Shown here in pieces: positions 44,297 through 52,568 of a DNA stretch of 64,000 bases. A program made the translations under genes and the position numbers. Origin of the DNA: Pseudomonadota bacterium. GTDB taxonomy: Bacteria; Pseudomonadota; Alphaproteobacteria; Rhizobiales; Xanthobacteraceae. The notes under the pieces are model-generated. The model made no database searches. It was not told the DNA's origin and was given only the letters and a program-made list of their open reading frames with translations. How positions within the stretch are numbered: the stretch's first letter is position 1; the number at the start of each line of letters is the position of its first letter. The stretch spans positions 1 through 64,000 of the forward strand of contig JAEYRD010000220.1 of assembly GCA_023435725.1 (NCBI GenBank), written 5' to 3'.

Positions 44297-45313
44297 TCAC
44301 ACCGTCAACAGCGTCTTGATCGCGCGACGCTGGTCCATCGCCCTGTAGCCCTCTGCGACCTGGTCGATCGGCAGGGTGAGATCGAACACCTTGCCGGGCT
44401 GAATGCGTCCGTTGAGCACCCGGTCCATGAGATCGGGCAAGAAGCGCCTCACTGGAGCGGGGCCGCCCAGCATGCGCCGCTGCGCGAAAAACAACGACTG
44501 GCCTTCAAAGGTCACACCATGGGGGACGCCGACATAGCCGATGGTACCGCCCGGACGCGCGCATTCGATGGCTTGCGACATTGCTTCTTGCGTGCCGACG
44601 CATTCGAGCACCGACTCAGCGCCGACACCACGGGTCAGTTCCTTCACGCGCGCGATGCCTTCTGCGCCGCGCTCGACCACGATATCAGTCGCGCCGAACT
44701 CCCTGGCAAGATCCTGCCGTGTCTTGTGGCGACTCATGGCGATGATGCGTTCCGCGCCCATTTCCTTCGCCGCAAGCACGCCCATGAGGCCGACGGCGCC
44801 GTCACCGACGACCACAGCCGTGGAACCTTCTCTCACGTTCGCAGCGTCCGCCGCGTACCAACCGGTCCCGAGTACGTCGGACGTCGCGAGCAGGTGCGGA
44901 ATGAGATCGCTTCCCGGCATCTCCCTGGTCGCGACAAGCGTGCCATCGGCGAGCGCGACGCGCGCGTAAGGAGCCTGCGCGCCCGACATGAACTCCCGCC
45001 TCTCGCACGACGACTGGAAACCGAACTTGCAATGCGGACAGGTATTGTCCGACAGGCAGAACGAACCGACGACGAACTGGCCGGCCTTGATGGTCCTCAC
45101 CGCGCTGCCGACTTCGACGACGACGCCGCAATACTCGTGGCCCATATGCGCGGGGCCCTCGTTCGGCTGCAGGCCGCGATAGGGCCAGAGGTCCGAACCG
45201 CAGATGCAGGTTGCAGACAGTTTGATGATGGCGTCGGTCGGGTTGACGATCCTGGGATCATCGACCTGTTCGTAGCGGACATCACCGGGTCCGTAGAGGA
45301 CGGTTGCTTTCAT
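44297..45313 (-). CDS. Zinc-dependent alcohol dehydrogenase (MDR superfamily)
   Basis: The 338-residue oxidoreductase has the catalytic zinc site C-G-S-D (TCICGSDLWPYRG) with GHEYCGVVVEVG. The structural zinc cysteines (CLSDNTCPHCKFGFQSSCERRE) and an NAD(P)-binding motif VVVGDGAVGLMGVLAAKEMGA follow. ATG 45313 follows GGGAGAA; the open frame to 45793 is the cupin gene read in another frame. It starts two bases after the cupin stop. The pair, followed upstream by an MFS gene, looks like a LysR-controlled detoxification set; the substrate is unknown. Confidence 0.9.
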   Translation of the reverse strand: MKATVLYGPGDVRYEQVDDPRIVNPTDAIIKLSATCICGSDLWPYRGLQPNEGPAHMGHEYCGVVVEVGSAVRTIKAGQFVVGSFCLSDNTCPHCKFGFQSSCERREFMSGAQAPYARVALADGTLVATREMPGSDLIPHLLATSDVLGTGWYAADAANVREGSTAVVVGDGAVGLMGVLAAKEMGAERIIAMSRHKTRQDLAREFGATDIVVERGAEGIARVKELTRGVGAESVLECVGTQEAMSQAIECARPGGTIGYVGVPHGVTFEGQSLFFAQRRMLGGPAPVRRFLPDLMDRVLNGRIQPGKVFDLTLPIDQVAEGYRAMDQRRAIKTLLTV

Positions 45314-45315
45314 CG

Positions 45316-45729
45316 CTATTCTCCCTTGCTGGCGCGGTCGCCATATTGCTCGTCGGTTACCTTTTCCAACCACGCGACCGGGCTGCCATTGAGCGCCTCC
45401 TGAATGGCAATATGGCTCATGGCCGTCTTCGCAGACGCGCCATGCCAGTGCTTCTCGCCCGGCTCGAACGACACCACGTCGCCCGGACGGATTTCCTCGA
45501 TCGGCCCGCCCCAACGCTGCACACGGCCAAGGCCGGACGTCACGATGAGCGTTTGGCCAAGCGGATGCGTGTGCCACGCCGTACGCGCGCCGGGCTCGAA
45601 GGTGACGTGATTGCCGGCTACGCGAGAGGGATCGACGGCCTGAAACAAGGGATCGATACGGACCGAGCCGGTAAAATACTCCCCCGGAGCCCGGGCTGAA
45701 GGCTGGGAGCCTGCTTGCCTGATTTGCAT
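45316..45729 (-). CDS. Cupin domain protein
   Basis: The 137-residue single-domain cupin has motif one GARTAWHTHPLGQTLIV...GGPIEE and motif two PGDVVSFEPGEKHWHGA. This pattern is seen in carboxymuconolactone-decarboxylase-associated and mandelonitrile-lyase-like cupins. ATG 45729 follows GGAGGT at good spacing, so the longer open frame to 45768 is not used. It precedes the alcohol dehydrogenase by two bases. Confidence 0.87.
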   Translation of the reverse strand: MQIRQAGSQPSARAPGEYFTGSVRIDPLFQAVDPSRVAGNHVTFEPGARTAWHTHPLGQTLIVTSGLGRVQRWGGPIEEIRPGDVVSFEPGEKHWHGASAKTAMSHIAIQEALNGSPVAWLEKVTDEQYGDRASKGE

Positions 45730-45812
45730 GTGGTACCTCCTTGATGCAGTCATTCCAGCTTGTGCCAATGATCGAGGCGCGCGCTCGTTTCAAACTCTGT
45801 GGGCGTCACCGA

Positions 45813-47048
45813 TCACAATGTCGGTGTCGCCGGCACGCAAGCAGCGCACTTCGAACTGGCCTTTGCATTGCGGCGAAGGGCTCCGATCAGAATGACGATC
45901 GATGAGAGTGCGAGGATGGCAGCGCTGAACAGAAAAGTGCTTCGATAGCCGCTGTAGTCAAAGAGAACACCGCCACCTGCCGCTCCTGCGGTGATGGCGA
46001 GTTGAACCACCGCCACCATCAGCCCCCCGCCTGCTTCCGCAGCATCGGGCAAAGCCTTGCTGACCCACGTCCACCAACCCACAGGCGCCGCAGTGCCGAT
46101 GAAACCCCACAGGAACATCAGCGCAGCCGTTGCGCCAAGTGAGCAGCCGAACACCGTCAGTGCTGCGGCCATCAGGGCCATCGCGAACGGCATGACGACG
46201 AGGGACGCGTAAAGACGTTCGCGAATGACGAATCCAATAAGTGACGTGCCAATGAGACCCGCAACGCCCATGATGAGCAGGAGCGCCGAGATGGTCGTGA
46301 CATCGACGCGCGTCTCCGTTTCGAGGAACGGCCGCAGATACGTAAAGAGTGCAAACTGACCGAGGAAGAACAGGGCTGCCGCGAGCATGCCGTAAGGCAC
46401 TTCCTGGCGGCACAGGACCTTGAAAGCAGCTGCGGCGCTCGCCCGCTCATGACTTGGCATCCTGGGCAGCGTGAGGAATTGCCAGACAAGTGTCAGCGCT
46501 GCGACGGGAACGACGCAAAAGAACGCGCCGCGCCAGCCGATATATTGACCGAGAAAGCTGCCGAGCGGCGCGGCAATCGTGGTGGCAAGCGCATTGCCGC
46601 CGTTCAGAACCGCCAGAGCGCGCGGCACAACGGTGATCGGAACCAGGCGGATCATCGTCGCGGCTGACATCGACCAGAAGCCGCCTATCGTGATTCCGAC
46701 AAGCGCCCGTCCCGCGATGAGTACCGGATAATTGGGAGCGACGGCCACGACGAATCCGGACACCAGCATCAGTCCGGTCAGCCATAGCAGCAGCGAGCGG
46801 CGATCGAAACCGGAAGTCACCGCTGAAATGAACAGGCTTGTCAGAACGGCGAACAGCCCCGAAACGGAAATGGCCTGTCCTGCCTGCCCTTCCGTCAGGT
46901 GAAGCCCGCTGGCAATCGGCGTGAGCAGGCTGACAGGCATGAACTCGGATGCGACGAGCGTCGAGGCACAAAGAGACAGCGCAAAAACGGCGCTCCAAGC
47001 GGCCGCTGGCTGCGTTGTTTTCTGATCGGTCGTGACGTCCATCCGCAT
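45813..47048 (-). CDS. MFS transporter (drug/sugar efflux type)
   Basis: The 411-residue protein has twelve hydrophobic segments and the MFS motif-A-like loop SGFDRRSLLLW after helix 2. A second hallmark is GRALVGITIGGFWSMSAATMIRLVP in helices 4-5. It fits the DHA1 arabinose-efflux/YdhP group. ATG 47048 is used, with an alternative at 47042. It is the first gene of the MFS-cupin-dehydrogenase set, 83 bases ahead of the cupin gene and divergent from lysR. Confidence 0.9.
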   Translation of the reverse strand: MRMDVTTDQKTTQPAAAWSAVFALSLCASTLVASEFMPVSLLTPIASGLHLTEGQAGQAISVSGLFAVLTSLFISAVTSGFDRRSLLLWLTGLMLVSGFVVAVAPNYPVLIAGRALVGITIGGFWSMSAATMIRLVPITVVPRALAVLNGGNALATTIAAPLGSFLGQYIGWRGAFFCVVPVAALTLVWQFLTLPRMPSHERASAAAAFKVLCRQEVPYGMLAAALFFLGQFALFTYLRPFLETETRVDVTTISALLLIMGVAGLIGTSLIGFVIRERLYASLVVMPFAMALMAAALTVFGCSLGATAALMFLWGFIGTAAPVGWWTWVSKALPDAAEAGGGLMVAVVQLAITAGAAGGGVLFDYSGYRSTFLFSAAILALSSIVILIGALRRNAKASSKCAACVPATPTL

Positions 47049-47125
47049 CCCTATGTCGAGAAGCGCCCAAGCCGGCGCTGTTCACGGCGACACATAGAGC
47101 CTTACTTAGAGTGTTGGGCGGCATT

Positions 47126-47158
47126 CGATTAGCCGATATAATTTGCTTGCATTAATCG
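47126..47158. promoter_or_regulatory. Candidate LysR binding dyad
   Basis: CGATTA (47126-47131) and TAATCG (47153-47158) form an inverted repeat in an AT-rich stretch between the MFS and lysR genes, just before the lysR start. LysR proteins usually bind such a site and autoregulate. Support is positional. Confidence 0.4.
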
Positions 47159-47167
47159 ATATGGGCC

Positions 47168-48091
47168 ATGAATAATGAGAGCATGGCGAACCAGGATTTC
47201 AACGACCTGCTGGCTTTCATGGCCGTCGCCCGCGAGCGCAGCTTCACCAGGGCCGCAGCGAAATTGGGCGTTGTGCAATCAACGCTCAGCCATACGATCA
47301 AGCGTCTCGAATCGCAGATGGGCCTGCGGCTTCTTACGCGCACGACCCGAAGCGTCGGCCTGACCGAGGCGGGTGAGCGGCTTCAGCGATCAGTTGCACC
47401 TCGCGTCGAAGAGATCGAGCGCGATATCGCGGAGCTGATGGCCCTGCGCGACAAGCCATCGGGCACCATCCGCATTACGCTCTCGGACCATGCCCTGGAA
47501 AAAACCGTCTGGCCCAAGCTGGCGCCGGTTCTGAAAAAGTATCCCGACATCAAGGTCGAGTTCAGCCTCGACACGGCTTTCCGCAACATCGTCGAAGACG
47601 GCTTCGATGCAGGCATCCGCCTCGGTGAGAGCGTCGAGAAAGACATGGTCGCGGTGCGCGTAGGCCCGGATTGGCGGCTCGTCGCGGTCGCCTCGCCCGA
47701 ATATCTGAAACAGCATCCCAAGCCGAAACACCCGCAAGATCTCGTAAAGCACGTCTGCATCAAACGGCGTGAGGCGGCCGGCGGCCATTATGTGTGGGAA
47801 TTCGCCAAGAACGGTCCGGACCTGCGGGTGCGCGTCGAGGGACAGGTGACCTTCAATGACTCTCGCGCGATGATCGACGCCGCCGTAAGAGGGTTCGGCA
47901 TCGCCTATGTCCCTGAAGACATGGTGACACGGCACGTCCGGTCCGGGGAGCTCGTCATCGTGCTCGACGACTGGTCGCCGAAGTTCGATGGCTACTATAT
48001 CTACTATCCAACCTCGCGGCAGAACTCGGCTGCCTTCAAGGTCATTGTCGATGCGCTGCGGTATCACGAAGAACGCAGAAAACGCGGCTAG
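47168..48091 (+). CDS. LysR family transcriptional regulator
   Basis: The 307-residue protein has the LysR helix-turn-helix (FMAVARERSFTRAAAKLGVVQSTLSHTIKRLESQMG, residues about 16-51) and a periplasmic-binding-like effector domain (SGTIRITLSDHALEKTVWPKLAPVL onward). ATG 47168 is used, with ATG 47183 also possible. It is divergent from the MFS-cupin-alcohol dehydrogenase genes, its probable targets. Confidence 0.92.
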   Translation: MNNESMANQDFNDLLAFMAVARERSFTRAAAKLGVVQSTLSHTIKRLESQMGLRLLTRTTRSVGLTEAGERLQRSVAPRVEEIERDIAELMALRDKPSGTIRITLSDHALEKTVWPKLAPVLKKYPDIKVEFSLDTAFRNIVEDGFDAGIRLGESVEKDMVAVRVGPDWRLVAVASPEYLKQHPKPKHPQDLVKHVCIKRREAAGGHYVWEFAKNGPDLRVRVEGQVTFNDSRAMIDAAVRGFGIAYVPEDMVTRHVRSGELVIVLDDWSPKFDGYYIYYPTSRQNSAAFKVIVDALRYHEERRKRG

Positions 48092-48218
48092 CTCCTCATG
48101 AAATCCGACCAAGCCTCGGTCGGTCTCGTTCACGCCCTCTTCGTGGTCGTCCGGGGTCGGCAGCTGACACTGCTAAGCGAGGTCGCTGCCTGTTCTCGTA
48201 TCTTTGCGCGTCCGGCGG

Positions 48219-49451
48219 TCAGATCAGCGCCGTCACGACGCCGGCAGCGGCGCTGAAGGCCACGACGACGAGCGGCGGAGCGCGCCAGACGACCAACAGG
48301 ACGAAACCGACCAGTGCGATGCCAAAGTCCCGTGGCGAATGCACGGTCGTGGTCCAGACCGGGTCGTACAATGCAGCACCGAGCACGCCGACAACCGCGG
48401 CATTGACGCCGCGCATCATGGCTTGCGCGCCAGCGCGCTTCCGGAAGGCATCCCAGAACGGCAGGGCGCCAAGCAGAACCAGTATGCCAGGCAGGAAAAT
48501 GCCGACAAGGCCGAGCGCCGCCCCGACGAGCCCGTGCGGCTCCGGCGAGACCACCGCGCCGAGATAGGCGGCGAAGGTGAAGAGCGGCCCCGGAACGGCC
48601 TGCGCAGCGCCATAACCCGCGAGGAACATATCGTCGCTCAACCAGCCCGGCGCGACGAAGGCTTCACGGAGCAGCGGGAGCACGACATGACCGCCGCCGA
48701 AGACGAGCGCGCCGGAGCGGTAGAAGGCATCGAACAGCGCGATGCCCGTAGACCCCGTCAGGCTGCGCAACGCGGGAAGTCCGGCCAGCAGGATGAAGAA
48801 CGTCCCGAGGGTGATCAGGCCGACGGTTCGCGACACGGGAAGCTCGACGTGCCCGGACGGCGTCGGCACATCGCCGCGGCACAGCCAGAGACCTGCGAGC
48901 CCGCCGAGAACGATCGCTCCGATCTGGGCAATCGACGCCGCGCTGAAGAGGATGATCAGCGCTGCTACGACCGCGATCGACGCACGCTCGCGGTCGGGAC
49001 AGAGGTTGCGCGCCATGCCCCAGACCGCCTGCGCCACGATGGCCACCGCCGTCAGCTTCAGTCCATGCAGGAGGCCGGCGCCGAGCGGCCCGCTCAGCGC
49101 GCCGGCGCCGTAGGCGAAGAGAACGAGGATCGCAGCCGAAGGCAGCGTGAACCCGGTCCAGGCGGCGAGTGCGCCGAGATAGCCTGCCCGCATCAGGCCG
49201 ATCGAGAAGCCGACCTGGCTGCTGGCGGGGCCCGGCAGGAATTGGCACAGCCCGACCAGATCGGCATAGGCATGCTCGTCGATCCATTTCCGCCGCACGA
49301 CGAATTCGTCGCGGAAATAGCCGATGTGGGCGATCGGACCGCCGAAACAGGTCAGACCGAGTCTCAGAAAAACCCGCAGCACCTCCAGCGGCGAGCCGGT
49401 CGGGGACTTTGGGGCGACGGAGATGACGCTCGATGAAATCGGGTTGCTCAC
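48219..49451 (-). CDS. chrA: Chromate transporter ChrA
   Basis: The 410-residue inner-membrane protein is a long-chain CHR family chromate efflux pump. It has the two homologous halves: EVLRVFLRLGLTCFGGPIAHIGYFRDEFV...CQFLPGPASSQVG at the N-terminus and ALFDAFYRSGALVFGGGHVVLPLLREAFV...GYGAAQAVPGPLFTFAAYLG in the middle. It starts with GTG 49451. A dyad matching one before the PadR gene lies 25-41 bases upstream. chrA is often paired with a PadR-type repressor. Confidence 0.93.
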   Translation of the reverse strand: MSNPISSSVISVAPKSPTGSPLEVLRVFLRLGLTCFGGPIAHIGYFRDEFVVRRKWIDEHAYADLVGLCQFLPGPASSQVGFSIGLMRAGYLGALAAWTGFTLPSAAILVLFAYGAGALSGPLGAGLLHGLKLTAVAIVAQAVWGMARNLCPDRERASIAVVAALIILFSAASIAQIGAIVLGGLAGLWLCRGDVPTPSGHVELPVSRTVGLITLGTFFILLAGLPALRSLTGSTGIALFDAFYRSGALVFGGGHVVLPLLREAFVAPGWLSDDMFLAGYGAAQAVPGPLFTFAAYLGAVVSPEPHGLVGAALGLVGIFLPGILVLLGALPFWDAFRKRAGAQAMMRGVNAAVVGVLGAALYDPVWTTTVHSPRDFGIALVGFVLLVVWRAPPLVVVAFSAAAGVVTALI

Positions 49452-49475
49452 GGACGTTTGATCCAGGGTATGGGC

Positions 49476-49492
49476 TTATCGGGTTTCGATAA
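49476..49492. promoter_or_regulatory. Candidate PadR operator before chrA
   Basis: TTATCG-GGTTT-CGATAA is a perfect six-base inverted repeat with a five-base spacer, 25 bases before the chrA GTG. A near copy precedes padR at 49828. Confidence 0.65.
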
Positions 49493-49517
49493 ACGATGAC
49501 GGTCGGGCGAGCCAGCC

Positions 49518-49820
49518 CTAACTCTTCATTGCTTCCCCAGTAAATTCGAGCAGGCGCGTTTTCGCCAGGGCGAGCCCTTTCCTGCCCAGCGGCGTCGCAC
49601 GGTAGAGCGTGCGAGCCGTCCGGCGAGGATGCTCCTTGCGTGACCGCAGATAGCCCTTCCGTTCCATGCCGTGAAGCAGCGGATAGAGCGTTCCCGGGCT
49701 GAGCTTGTAGCCGTGGCGGGCCAGCTCCTCGATCATCCACTGACCGTAGATCTCATGTTCCGCGGCGTGGTGCAGAATGTGCAGCCTGATGAAGCCGGTG
49801 AGCAAGTCCTTGTATTTCAT
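49518..49820 (-). CDS. PadR family transcriptional regulator
   Basis: The 100-residue protein is a minimal PadR winged helix: GFIRLHILHHAAEHEIYGQWMIEEL, then YKLSPGTLYPLLHGMERKGYLRSRKE, then RTLYRATPLGRKGL. It has no large C-terminal domain. It lies upstream of chrA on the same strand with 66 bases between, and dyads of the same form occur before both, so it likely represses chrA and itself and responds to chromate or a similar stress. Confidence 0.9.
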   Translation of the reverse strand: MKYKDLLTGFIRLHILHHAAEHEIYGQWMIEELARHGYKLSPGTLYPLLHGMERKGYLRSRKEHPRRTARTLYRATPLGRKGLALAKTRLLEFTGEAMKS

Positions 49821-49827
49821 GCCGCCT

Positions 49828-49844
49828 TTATCGGATTTCGTAAT
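49828..49844. promoter_or_regulatory. Candidate PadR operator before padR
   Basis: TTATCG-GATTT-CGTAAT matches the perfect dyad at 49476 at 14 of 17 positions, with a decayed right half. It lies eight bases beyond the padR start codon, where binding would block autologous transcription. Confidence 0.55.
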
Positions 49845-49845
49845 T

Positions 49846-49870
49846 GGAACGACGATTTGCGCTGGTCGTT
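49846..49870 (+). promoter_or_regulatory. EcfG-type general stress promoter
   Basis: GGAAC-N16-CGTT matches the alphaproteobacterial EcfG (general stress sigma factor) promoter. It points to the small gene at 49937 and, beyond it, the hemerythrin gene. The spacing leaves a leader of about 60 bases. Confidence 0.6.
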
Positions 49871-49936
49871 AACGCGCTGTCTTGCCGGACGCTCCTGTCG
49901 ACCGGCGGAGCAACATTAGCAGCGAGGAGACTGGAC

Positions 49937-50146
49937 ATGGCAAGTGCGGCAGATCCCGATCCCCGACACCATACGCAGAAGATGCAGAAGGCGCTCCACG
50001 ATATCCGGAACCATCTGCGCGAGGACATCCAGAAAGTCGAGGAACCACAGTTGAAGGCGATGTTCGAGACGTCCGCCGAGGTGCTGGGTGGGCTCGAGAA
50101 GGCTTTCAGGGATTACGAACAAAAGAACGAAAAGGCTTGGCGGTAA
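49937..50146 (+). CDS. Small helical protein of unknown function
   Basis: The 69-residue soluble protein is highly charged and predicted helical: HTQKMQKALHDIRNHLREDIQKVEEPQLKAMFETSAEVLGGLEKAFRDYEQ. ATG 49937 follows GAGGAGAC, so the upstream open frame is not used. The family is unrecognised. It follows an EcfG-type promoter and precedes a hemerythrin gene by 74 bases, suggesting a stress-response role. Confidence 0.72.
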   Translation: MASAADPDPRHHTQKMQKALHDIRNHLREDIQKVEEPQLKAMFETSAEVLGGLEKAFRDYEQKNEKAWR

Positions 50147-50201
50147 GCAAGAGCTTGGCGCTAAGCTAAGCCCTGGCGCTGATCGGCCTGGCAAGTTGCG
50201 C

Positions 50202-50217
50202 GTTCACGGGAGTGAAC
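50202..50217 (+). promoter_or_regulatory. Hairpin covering the hemerythrin gene ribosome site
   Basis: GTTCAC-GGGA-GTGAAC is a perfect six-base inverted repeat. The GGGAG that serves as ribosome site for ATG 50221 lies mostly in its loop. It could act as an RNA switch or as a protein-binding dyad. Confidence 0.35.
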
Positions 50218-50220
50218 ATC

Positions 50221-50943
50221 ATGGAAGTCGTGATGCCAAGCAAGCGACGTCTGCTTCTCATCGGAGGGACGCTGGCCGTCGCCGCGCCGGCCCTCCTCAC
50301 CAAGTCTGCTTTCGCCGAGAAGAAGGCTGGTGCGAAGACGAAGGGGATGGGAAAGAAGGACGAGGAGGTCACGCCGCCGGAGGATTTGATGCGCGAGCAC
50401 GGCGTGCTCGACCGCGTGCTGCTGCTCTACGAGGCCGGGATCCGTAAGTTCTCGTCCAACGAGGATTTCGATCCTGCACTGATCACGCAGTCGGCCGAGA
50501 TCATCCGCGACTTCATCAACAACTATCACGAGAAATCGGAGGAGGAGCACGTCTTCCCGCGCTTCAAGAAGGCCGGCAAGATGACCGACCTGGTGGATAC
50601 CCTGCTGCGGCAGCACGAAGCGGGCCGGAAGGTCACAGCGACGATCCTGAAACTCGCGCCTTCCGGCCGGAGCAGTGTAGACGACCGCAAGCAGCTCATC
50701 GGCGCGATGCAATCCTTCATCACGATGTACCGGCCGCACGCGGCCCGGGAGGACACCGACCTCTTTCCGAAGCTGAAGGACGTCGTCTCGTCGAGCGAAT
50801 ACGACGCGATGGCCGAAGACTTCGAGAAAAAGGAGCACGAGCTGTTCGGAGAGGACGGTTTCGAGAAGATGGCGGCCCGCGTCGCCCAACTGGAGCAGCG
50901 GATGGGCATTTTCGACCTCAACCAATTCACGCCGCACTCTTAG
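50221..50943 (+). CDS. Hemerythrin domain protein with a signal-like N-terminus
   Basis: The 240-residue protein begins with a basic, hydrophobic leader (MPSKRRLLLIGGTLAVAAPALLTKSAFA), consistent with export or membrane anchoring. A hemerythrin-type four-helix domain follows. The metal ligands are in MREHGVLDR, NNYHEKSEEEHVFPRF, LLRQHEAGR and YRPHAAREDTDLFPKLK. Such diiron domains bind oxygen or handle nitric oxide and peroxide. ATG 50221 is used, with ATG 50233 possible. It lies behind the EcfG-type promoter with the small gene before it. Confidence 0.9.
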   Translation: MEVVMPSKRRLLLIGGTLAVAAPALLTKSAFAEKKAGAKTKGMGKKDEEVTPPEDLMREHGVLDRVLLLYEAGIRKFSSNEDFDPALITQSAEIIRDFINNYHEKSEEEHVFPRFKKAGKMTDLVDTLLRQHEAGRKVTATILKLAPSGRSSVDDRKQLIGAMQSFITMYRPHAAREDTDLFPKLKDVVSSSEYDAMAEDFEKKEHELFGEDGFEKMAARVAQLEQRMGIFDLNQFTPHS

Positions 50944-51219
50944 AACGGACACCTCGCTCCGGGACCCAAGGTGTCATCGGCAGAGGCCGACGCGATCCCC
51001 TGCTTTCGGGCCGCGAGTGGAAGTCGGCCATCTCCCCGAATAGTATCCTCAAACTCTGGACTGAAGTGGCAAACTACTCCCGGTGGCTTCCCGCCATCGT
51101 GACCTTTCGCCCCATATAAACGTCCGGAACCTTCGCAATAGGAAGGGCGGCCAAACTCCCAGCGTCTTAGCCAAGGCTTTATCGGACCTGAAGCGCGACT
51201 CCGTGTGAAGCGAGGGACC

Positions 51220-51420
51220 ATGACACGCATATTCAAATCGCTCTTTTTCGTGTGTGGCCTGACCGGCCTGCTTCTGAACCTGGTTTTCATCATCGTGGCC
51301 TTCACGCGCGACGTACCGATCGAGACCTCGGCAGTCGAGGCAGCGCTTGAGCTGCTCTGGGTCGGCGGCGTCACGTTCTTTGGATTGGGCGCCCTGATCC
51401 TTGGCGCCGAGCACGACTAG
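51220..51420 (+). CDS. Small membrane protein of unknown function
   Basis: The 66-residue protein has two transmembrane segments: FKSLFFVCGLTGLLLNLVFIIVAF (about 4-28) and ALELLWVGGVTFFGLGALIL (about 41-61). ATG 51220 follows GCGAGGGACC. No known family is recognised. It stands alone and is convergent with the RlpA-like gene, whose end is 15 bases away. Confidence 0.65.
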   Translation: MTRIFKSLFFVCGLTGLLLNLVFIIVAFTRDVPIETSAVEAALELLWVGGVTFFGLGALILGAEHD

Positions 51421-51435
51421 AAAAGGAGGGACTGT

Positions 51436-51927
51436 TCAGCCCACCGGTCCCGGCGTCCAGTTGTCTCCTGAAAGCGGGATAACTCTTACGTCGGCAATGA
51501 CTCCGATCTCGAGGCTTGGATCGAAATGGCGCATCGTCCGTTCGTTCAGGTCGATGATGCGGCCAGGCCTTAGTGGCCCCACATCATTTATCTTGACGAT
51601 GACCTTCTTGCCTACGGCCTCGACCAGGGCAAATTTCGGCTTCGCACCAAACTGGACCCCACCAAATTTCCGACGCAAGCTCGTCTTGATCGCAGCCGCC
51701 CAGACAGAGGGATCATAACGCTCGCCGGAAGCTGTGTTCGGACCGCCCTCCTCCTTGCCGGGCTTGAACGGATTGTACATGGACGCGGCGCCGACGATCG
51801 CATCCCCAGAGGCGGCATCGATGACGGCGTTTGAGGGAACTCTACGCGTTTCACTTCGAGCAACGGTAACAGAAACGGCAAGCGCAAGCAGGGCGCCGCA
51901 AATTGCGGCGCTCGAGCGGAACAGCAT
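51436..51927 (-). CDS. Exported RlpA-like double-psi beta-barrel protein
   Basis: The 163-residue protein has a signal peptide (MLFRSSAAICGALLALAVSVTVARSE). The mature domain matches the RlpA/double-psi beta-barrel family, which includes septal lytic transglycosylases: ASMYNPFKPGKEEGGPNTASGERYDPSVWAAAI, then VIVKINDVGPLRPGRIIDLNERTMRHF. There is no SPOR domain, so it is a short form. ATG 51927 is chosen for spacing from AGGAG; ATG 51930 is one codon earlier. Confidence 0.8.
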   Translation of the reverse strand: MLFRSSAAICGALLALAVSVTVARSETRRVPSNAVIDAASGDAIVGAASMYNPFKPGKEEGGPNTASGERYDPSVWAAAIKTSLRRKFGGVQFGAKPKFALVEAVGKKVIVKINDVGPLRPGRIIDLNERTMRHFDPSLEIGVIADVRVIPLSGDNWTPGPVG

Positions 51928-52276
51928 CATAACTCCTGTGATTTTTTCGATCGTCCGGTTCCCGATCCCGCGACTAGGCGCAAGCGAACGCGAAGCGTTC
52001 ATGAAGTTGCGCCGATCTCTTGCGGGTTCGAGCCACCCCTGGCTACGGAACCGTTGTGCGAACCAGAGCGGTCCTCACGCAGTGTTTTAAGTTCTCACCG
52101 ACTAAGACAGAGATTGCGTCAACAGAATGACTTGATGGAACCGGTGTGAGTAGCGCGTGCGACGTGGCCAGGGAGCAAAAAGCAGCAACCAGCCTAACGA
52201 TCCTGTTACGTCCGGATTCCCGCAGCCAGCCGACATGGCAGCGGCGTTGCGTTGTTCAGCGCATGACCACGCGCGG
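51928..52276. other. Gap without a recognisable gene
   Basis: About 350 bases lie between the RlpA-like start and a decayed ABC-transporter gene. The open frames here are short and without family features. At its right end is a small palindrome (ATGACC...GGTCAT near 52262-52280). Confidence 0.45.
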
Positions 52277-52553
52277 TCATTCGATCAATTCATCCGCAGC
52301 GATGAAGAGCGACCACAAGCCCGAGTGTCTCTGCGGTCTCGGCGTTGACGACGAGTTCGAATTTCGTTGGCCGCAAAACCGGAAGATCATCCGGCCTGGC
52401 GCCGCGCAACATCTTGCCAGCATAGAAGCGGAGTTGACGATAGGCATCAGAGAGAGCGGCGCCGCAGCTCTTCAGCCCACCATCGGCGGGGCACTCTCTG
52501 TTCAACCATGCTGAACGCGAAGCGCGCGCGACGGAGCAGCAACTCGGCGACAA
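52277..52553 (-). pseudogene. C-terminal remnant of an ABC transporter substrate-binding protein
   Basis: The minus strand encodes the usual end of PF04392-type substrate-binding proteins: NREC-PADGGLKSCGAALSDAYRQLRFYAGKMLRGARPDDLPVLRPTKFELVVNAETAETLGL. A frame change then leads to SLFIAADELIE and a stop at 52277-52279, the normal family ending. The first two thirds of the gene are missing. It is a relic next to another shortened gene. Confidence 0.72.
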
Positions 52554-52568
52554 AGCTGCAATGTGAAC

